Below the pieces are notes generated by a model. That model saw only the letters and a program-made list of their open reading frames with translations. It did no database searches and was not told the DNA's origin. This document shows, one piece after another, positions 6,273-10,363 of a stretch of DNA of 10,363 bases; positions within the stretch are counted from its first letter, which is position 1; each line of letters begins with the position of its first letter. The position numbers and the translations under genes were made by a program. The DNA lies in contig CAOOJO010000058.1 of the NCBI GenBank assembly GCA_948496895.1, positions 1-10,363 of the forward strand, in the 5' to 3' direction. Origin of the DNA: an uncultured Acetatifactor sp. GTDB taxonomy: Bacteria > Bacillota > Clostridia > Lachnospirales > Lachnospiraceae.

Positions 6273-7214
6273 ATGGAAAGTGTCAGACTGACCCGCCTCA
6301 TTGAGAAAATGAAACTGGAGAACCTCACGCCGGAGATCGATGTGTCGGACATCCGCCTCACCCAGCCCGAAATCAACCGCCCTGCCCTGCAGCTCACCGG
6401 CTATTTCGAGCATTTCGACGCCACCAGGCTCCAGATCATCGGCTTCGTGGAGTACACCTATATGGAAGGCCTCTCCGATGCCAGGAAGCGGGAAATCTAT
6501 AACGAATTCATGGAATACGATGTGTCCGCGGTGGTGTTCTGCCGGGAGCTGAAGCCAGATCCCATCTTCATGCAGGCGGCCCTGGCCCACAGGATTCCCC
6601 TCCTGTCCTCCAAGAAGACCACCTCCATCTTCATGGCCGAGTCCATCCGATGGCTGAACGTGAAGCTGGCCCCCTGCATTTCTGTCCACGGCGTGCTGGT
6701 GGATGTCTATGGGGAAGGGGTGCTGATTACCGGCGAGAGCGGCATCGGCAAGTCCGAGGCTGCCCTGGAGCTGATCAGGAGAGGGCACCGGCTGGTCACC
6801 GACGACGTGGTGGAGATTCGCAAGGTGAGCGACGACACCCTTGTAGGCTCCGCACCGGACATGCTCAAGCACCTGATTGAGCTGCGGGGCATCGGCGTGG
6901 TGGACGTGAAGGCCCTGTTCGGCACCTCCTCCGTCATGGACACCCAGAACATCGACCTGGTGATCCGCCTGGAGGACTGGGACAGGGACAAGGAGTACGA
7001 CAGGCTGGGCCTGGAGGAGAACTATACGGAATACCTGGGCAACAAGGTGGTGTGCTACAACATTCCCATCCGTCCCGGCCGGAACCTGGCGGTGATCTGC
7101 GAGTCCGCCGCCGTCAACCATCGCCAGAAGAAAATGGGCTACAACGCGGCCCAGGAGCTATACACCCGGGTACAGAATTCCTTCGCGAAGAACAGGGACG
7201 AGGACAGCTGGTAG
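6273..7214 (+). CDS. hprK: HPr kinase/phosphorylase
   Basis: HPr(Ser) kinase/phosphorylase adds a phosphate to, or removes it from, a serine of the phosphotransferase protein HPr. It responds to ATP, fructose-1,6-bisphosphate and phosphate and is the sensor for CcpA-type carbon catabolite repression in Firmicutes. The 313 residues match the usual length. The N-terminal domain (about 1-130) is less conserved. The C-terminal catalytic domain has SVHGVLVDV at 137-145 (H139, the conserved histidine), the P-loop GESGIGKS at 154-161, acidic residues D177-D178, and the family signature IELRGIGVVDVKALFG at 202-217. The start is fixed by AAGGAG at 6260-6265. It is the first gene of the operon; the glucokinase gene follows after 63 bases. 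HPr itself is not encoded in the window. Confidence 0.97.
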   Translation: MESVRLTRLIEKMKLENLTPEIDVSDIRLTQPEINRPALQLTGYFEHFDATRLQIIGFVEYTYMEGLSDARKREIYNEFMEYDVSAVVFCRELKPDPIFMQAALAHRIPLLSSKKTTSIFMAESIRWLNVKLAPCISVHGVLVDVYGEGVLITGESGIGKSEAALELIRRGHRLVTDDVVEIRKVSDDTLVGSAPDMLKHLIELRGIGVVDVKALFGTSSVMDTQNIDLVIRLEDWDRDKEYDRLGLEENYTEYLGNKVVCYNIPIRPGRNLAVICESAAVNHRQKKMGYNAAQELYTRVQNSFAKNRDEDSW

Positions 7215-7277
7215 GCTCTCAGGGAAATGGACGAAAGGTACAGCAACAGCATAAAGCATAGAAAGGACAGGGAACGT

Positions 7278-8216
7278 ATGAGTAGGTATGCATTTGGGGT
7301 GGACGTAGGAGGCACGACGGTAAAGCTGGGTCTGTTCGATGGGGAGGGGACGCTGCTGGACAAGTGGGAGATTCCCACCGTGACGGAGAACCAGGGCGCC
7401 GCCATCCTGCCGGATGTGGCGGCCAGCATCAAGGGAAAGATGGAGGAGAAGGGCCTGGAGGAAGCGGATGTGGCGGGCATCGGCATCGGCGTGCCTGGGT
7501 CTGTGAACCGTAATGGGCTGCTGGTGGGCCGCGCCGTGAACCTGGGCTGGGATTCTTTTGACATACCGAAGGCTTTGGACGCATATATTAAGGTACCGGT
7601 GAAGGCGGCAAATGACGCCAATGTAGCCGCCTTCGGCGAGATGTGGCAGGGCGGTGCCAAGGGATACGAGAACATGGTGGCCGTGACCCTGGGCACAGGC
7701 GTGGGCGGCGGTATCATCGTGGAGGGAAGGCTTTTGGCCGGCGCTACGGGGGCCGGTGGCGAAATCGGCCATCTGCATCTGCAGGATGGCGAGGAGGAGA
7801 CCTGCAACTGCGGGAACAATGGCTGCCTGGAGCAGTACACCTCCGCCACGGGAATCGTGCGCCTGGCGAAGCGTCGTCTCGGGGAGGATGAAAAGCCCAG
7901 CACCCTTCGCGAGGGTGAGATTACCGCCAAGGCAGTGTTCGATGCCGTGAAGGCAGGAGACGCGGTGGCCATAGAAATTGCGGAGCGCTTCGGCGACTAC
8001 CTGGGCAAGGGTCTTGCCATCGTGGCGGCTGTAGTAAATCCTGAGGTCTTCGTTATCGGCGGTGGCGTATCCAAAGCGGGAGAGATTCTCCTGACGTTCG
8101 TGGAACCCAATTTCCGGAAGTACGCGTTCCCCCAGTGTAAGGGGGCGAAGTTTGTGCTGGCGGAGCTGGGGAACGATGCAGGCATCTACGGAGCGGCTGC
8201 GCTGGTTCTTCGGTAA
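7278..8216 (+). CDS. glk: ROK-family glucokinase
   Basis: This 312-residue protein fits the ROK (repressor, ORF, kinase) sugar-kinase family, and the best reading is glucokinase, which phosphorylates glucose with ATP to glucose-6-phosphate. Motifs in order: phosphate-1 loop DVGGTTVK (9-16), catalytic base D113 in ANDANVAA, phosphate-2 loop GTGVGGG (139-145), sugar-contacting GEIGH (161-165) and the ROK zinc signature CNCGNNGCLE (177-186; ligands C177, C179, C184 with H165), then GGGV (261-264). There is no N-terminal helix-turn-helix, so it is a kinase and not a ROK repressor. An in-frame ATG at 7227 would add 17 polar residues, but the ATG at 7278 sits just before the kinase fold and has AAAGGACAGGGA upstream. 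Related ROK kinases act on other hexoses such as fructose or N-acetylmannosamine, so glucose specificity is inferred. It lies between hprK and murB. Confidence 0.9.
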   Translation: MSRYAFGVDVGGTTVKLGLFDGEGTLLDKWEIPTVTENQGAAILPDVAASIKGKMEEKGLEEADVAGIGIGVPGSVNRNGLLVGRAVNLGWDSFDIPKALDAYIKVPVKAANDANVAAFGEMWQGGAKGYENMVAVTLGTGVGGGIIVEGRLLAGATGAGGEIGHLHLQDGEEETCNCGNNGCLEQYTSATGIVRLAKRRLGEDEKPSTLREGEITAKAVFDAVKAGDAVAIEIAERFGDYLGKGLAIVAAVVNPEVFVIGGGVSKAGEILLTFVEPNFRKYAFPQCKGAKFVLAELGNDAGIYGAAALVLR

Positions 8217-8284
8217 AGAGGGAGCTGCGGATAAAAAGCAGTCGCCGGACATATGGGAAATAAAGAAAAGGGAAGTCAATTTCA

Positions 8285-9193
8285 ATGATCAGTGGAGCAG
8301 TGGTGGAAGCATTACAAAGATACGTGCCCCGGGACAACATCCACCTGCAGGAGCCAATGGCAGGCCACACTACCTTTCGGATAGGGGGACCTGCCGATTG
8401 CTTTGTGCAGTTGGAGGACGAGGAACAGCTTAGGAAAGTGCGGCGGTATCTGGGTCTGGCGGGCGTGCCGTTTTTTGTGCTGGGCAACGGGAGCAATCTG
8501 CTGGTGGACGACGCTGGCTACAGGGGCGTAGTCCTGCAGATTGGACAAAAGATGAGCCATATTTCCGTACAGGGATGCCATATCATCGCAAAGGCAGGCG
8601 CTACCTTAAGGCAGGTGGCCGCCGCCGCATTGGAGCACGGGCTCACAGGCTTTGAGTTCGCCTCCGGCATCCCCGGCACGGTAGGAGGCGGCGTGGTGAT
8701 GAACGCCGGGGCCTACGGGGGAGAGATGAGCCAGGTGGTGAACCAGGTCCGGGTGGTGAGCAGGGAGGGCGAGTCCATGGAGCTGGACAACGATACCATG
8801 GAGTTCCGGTATCGCGGCAGCGTCATTCGGGGCAGCGCCTTCACGGTGACGGAGGTCACCTTCCGTCTGGAGCCGGGGGACAGGGATGCCATCCGGGGGA
8901 AGATGGAGGAGCTGGCCGCAAGGCGCAGGGAAAAACAGCCCCTGGAGTACCCCAGCGCCGGCAGCACCTTCAAGCGGCCGGAGGGAAATTTCGCCGGGAA
9001 GCTGATCATGGAGGCGGGGTTCGCCGGATACCGTATCGGCGGCGCCCAGGTGTCCGAGAAGCACTGCGGCTTCGTAATCAACACCGGGGACGCCACCGCC
9101 AGGGACGTGAGGGCTCTCATAAAAGAGATACAGGAGCGGGTGAAGGAGCGGTTCCGGGTGGAGCTGGAGCCGGAGATCGTGTTTTTGGGATAG
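8285..9193 (+). CDS. murB: UDP-N-acetylenolpyruvoylglucosamine reductase (MurB)
   Basis: MurB is the FAD-dependent enzyme that reduces UDP-GlcNAc-enolpyruvate with NADPH to UDP-N-acetylmuramate, the second committed step of peptidoglycan synthesis in the cytoplasm. The 302 residues are typical of the shorter Gram-positive (type II) form. FAD-binding segments are TTFRIGGPAD (29-38), LGNGSNLLV (66-74) and GFEFASGIPGTVGGG with VMNAGAYGGE following (122-147). FRYRGS (174-179) holds the conserved tyrosine/arginine, PSAGSTFKRP (223-232) holds the proton-donor serine S227, and the C-terminal LEPEIVFLG carries the catalytic glutamate, probably E297. The ATG at 8285 has AGGGAAG about nine bases before it. 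It lies 68 bases after the glucokinase gene with no terminator, in line with one operon. Confidence 0.97.
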   Translation: MISGAVVEALQRYVPRDNIHLQEPMAGHTTFRIGGPADCFVQLEDEEQLRKVRRYLGLAGVPFFVLGNGSNLLVDDAGYRGVVLQIGQKMSHISVQGCHIIAKAGATLRQVAAAALEHGLTGFEFASGIPGTVGGGVVMNAGAYGGEMSQVVNQVRVVSREGESMELDNDTMEFRYRGSVIRGSAFTVTEVTFRLEPGDRDAIRGKMEELAARRREKQPLEYPSAGSTFKRPEGNFAGKLIMEAGFAGYRIGGAQVSEKHCGFVINTGDATARDVRALIKEIQERVKERFRVELEPEIVFLG

Positions 9194-9244
9194 GACAGGG
9201 TTGCTGACATGGCCGTTCGGTGGACCGGGCGGCCGGAGGACATT

Positions 9245-10111
9245 ATGAGATTCGTAGTAGTCACGGGGATGAGCGGCGGGGGAAAGAGCACCGCCCTGAA
9301 GATGCTGGAGGACGCAGGCTTTTACTGCGTGGACAATCTTCCGGTGTCGCTGGTGGAGAAATTCGCGGAGCTGGTCTCCATGCCCGGCAGCGAGGTGAAC
9401 AAGGTGGCCCTGGGGCTGGACGTGCGCTCCGACCAGAGCTTCCAGGACGCCACGAAAATCCTGGAGAAGCTGAAGGGCATGGGCAGGAAGCTGGAGATCC
9501 TCTTCATGGATGCGGACGAGGGCGTCCTGATCAAGCGATATAAGGAGACCAGGCGCGTCCATCCCCTTGCGGTGGACAAGCGTGTGGAGGACGGCGTCAG
9601 AACTGAGCGCAGGGTACTTGAGAATATCAGGAAACATGCCGATTATGTAATTGACACCTCAAACCTGCTGACCAGGGAGCTGAAGGAGGAGCTGAACCGC
9701 ATTTTCGTGGAGAACGAGGAGTACAACAGCCTGATGGTGACGGTGATGTCCTTTGGCTTTAAGCACGGCATCCCGTCGGACGCGGATCTGGTGCTGGACG
9801 TGCGCTTTCTGCCCAACCCCTTTTATATAGATGAGCTGAAGTGCAAGACAGGCAACGACAGGGAGGTGCAGGAGTACGTCATGGGCTTCCGGGAGGCGGA
9901 GGTCTTCATGGAGAAGCTCACGGACATGATACAGTTCCTGATACCTAACTATGTGAAAGAGGGCAAGAACCGCCTGGTGGTGGCCATCGGCTGTACGGGA
10001 GGGAAGCACCGCAGCGTCACGCTGGCAAACGAGCTGTACAGACGCATAAAGGACAAGGGCAAATACGGCTGCAAGCTGTACCACCGCGACATAACGCAGC
10101 AGGGGAAATAG
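9245..10111 (+). CDS. rapZ: RapZ/YvcJ family nucleotide-binding protein
   Basis: RapZ is a P-loop protein. In E. coli it adapts RNase E to the small RNA GlmZ and so tunes glucosamine-6-phosphate synthase; the Bacillus relative YvcJ binds and hydrolyses nucleotides and is linked to competence. In Firmicutes, which lack the GlmY/GlmZ system, the exact role is open. The 288 residues show the N-terminal Walker A GMSGGGKS (8-15), DNLP (30-33), DVRFLPNPFY (185-194) in the C-terminal domain, and the family-typical GCTGGKHRSV (249-258) with HRD (280-282) near the end. The frame is open to an ATG at 9209, but the ATG at 9245 begins the canonical MRFVVVTG and has GGAGGA (9235-9240) just before it. The gene ends two bases before whiA, so the two are probably translationally coupled. 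No glmR/yvcK gene lies between them. Confidence 0.96.
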   Translation: MRFVVVTGMSGGGKSTALKMLEDAGFYCVDNLPVSLVEKFAELVSMPGSEVNKVALGLDVRSDQSFQDATKILEKLKGMGRKLEILFMDADEGVLIKRYKETRRVHPLAVDKRVEDGVRTERRVLENIRKHADYVIDTSNLLTRELKEELNRIFVENEEYNSLMVTVMSFGFKHGIPSDADLVLDVRFLPNPFYIDELKCKTGNDREVQEYVMGFREAEVFMEKLTDMIQFLIPNYVKEGKNRLVVAIGCTGGKHRSVTLANELYRRIKDKGKYGCKLYHRDITQQGK

Positions 10112-10113
10112 AC

Positions 10114-10363
10114 ATGTCATTTTCCGGTGAAGTGAAGAAGGAGCTGGCAAAGCGGATCAACACCGCCAGACATTGCCAGATAGCCGAGCTGGCCGCGCTC
10201 ATGAATTTCTGTGGGGGCTACGGGCAGAGGGAAGTGGATGGAGAGGCCCGATTTACCCTGGGCTTCCAGACAGAAAATGAGGCCGTGGTCAGAAAAGGCT
10301 TTACATTGCTGAAAAAAACATATAATATAGATACGGACATTGTGCTGCGGGAAGAGGATATAG
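10114..10363 (+). CDS. whiA: Sporulation/division regulator WhiA (N-terminal part)
   Basis: The first 83 codons of whiA are present before the window ends. The product begins MSFSGEVKKELAKR and has the family-typical RHCQIAELAALMNFCGG segment at about 19-35, the start of the LAGLIDADG-homing-endonuclease-like N-terminal domain. The C-terminal helix-turn-helix domain is cut off. WhiA is a DNA-binding protein needed for sporulation septation in Streptomyces, and in Bacillus it affects chromosome segregation and division. The ATG at 10114 lies two bases after the rapZ stop; its ribosome binding site (AGGGGAA, 10100-10106) is inside the rapZ 3' end, which suggests coupled translation. The truncation is due only to the window edge. 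Confidence 0.93.
   Translation, partial: MSFSGEVKKELAKRINTARHCQIAELAALMNFCGGYGQREVDGEARFTLGFQTENEAVVRKGFTLLKKTYNIDTDIVLREEDI

Overview
The window looks like a chromosomal segment of a Gram-positive Firmicute, most likely a mid-to-high-GC member of the Lachnospiraceae (Clostridium cluster XIVa relatives). This rests on the gene set and order (uvrC, hprK, a ROK glucokinase, murB, rapZ, whiA), the strong GGAGG-type ribosome binding sites, the sigma-A promoters, and the presence of HPr kinase, RapZ and WhiA together. A species cannot be named from the sequence alone. Nearly all of the window is housekeeping DNA. I see no mobile element, CRISPR array, tRNA or rRNA, and nothing that amounts to an undescribed multi-gene system.

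Left region (1-1542). The window opens with a weakly supported + strand reading frame that ends at 188, tail to tail with a GNAT acetyltransferase gene on the - strand (190-663). Divergent sigma-A promoters (692-720 on -, 739-767 on +) lie between this gene and a PP1/PrpA-like metallophosphoesterase gene (802-1542). This part is visibly more AT-rich than the rest.

Middle region (1543-6182). A good sigma-A promoter (1609-1637) and a short hairpin in the 5' leader precede ftsH (1737-4136), an ATP-dependent membrane protease with unusually long low-complexity N- and C-terminal tails. A strong intrinsic terminator follows at 4147-4183. uvrC (4290-6182), the nucleotide-excision-repair endonuclease subunit, comes next; its GC-rich leader can fold, but I see no convincing promoter for it.

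Right region (6183-10363). An extended -10 sigma-A promoter (6215-6243) starts what looks like one operon: hprK, a ROK-family glucokinase gene, murB, rapZ, and whiA cut off by the window edge. All are on the + strand, with gaps of 63, 68, 51 and 2 bases and no terminator between them. Together they link carbon-state sensing (HprK phosphorylates HPr, glucokinase makes glucose-6-phosphate) to wall precursor synthesis (MurB, RapZ) and growth/division control (WhiA). The glmR/yvcK gene that sits between rapZ and whiA in Bacillus is absent here.

No gene-free stretch exceeds 300 bases; the longest is 1543-1736 (194 bases), which holds the ftsH promoter and leader.
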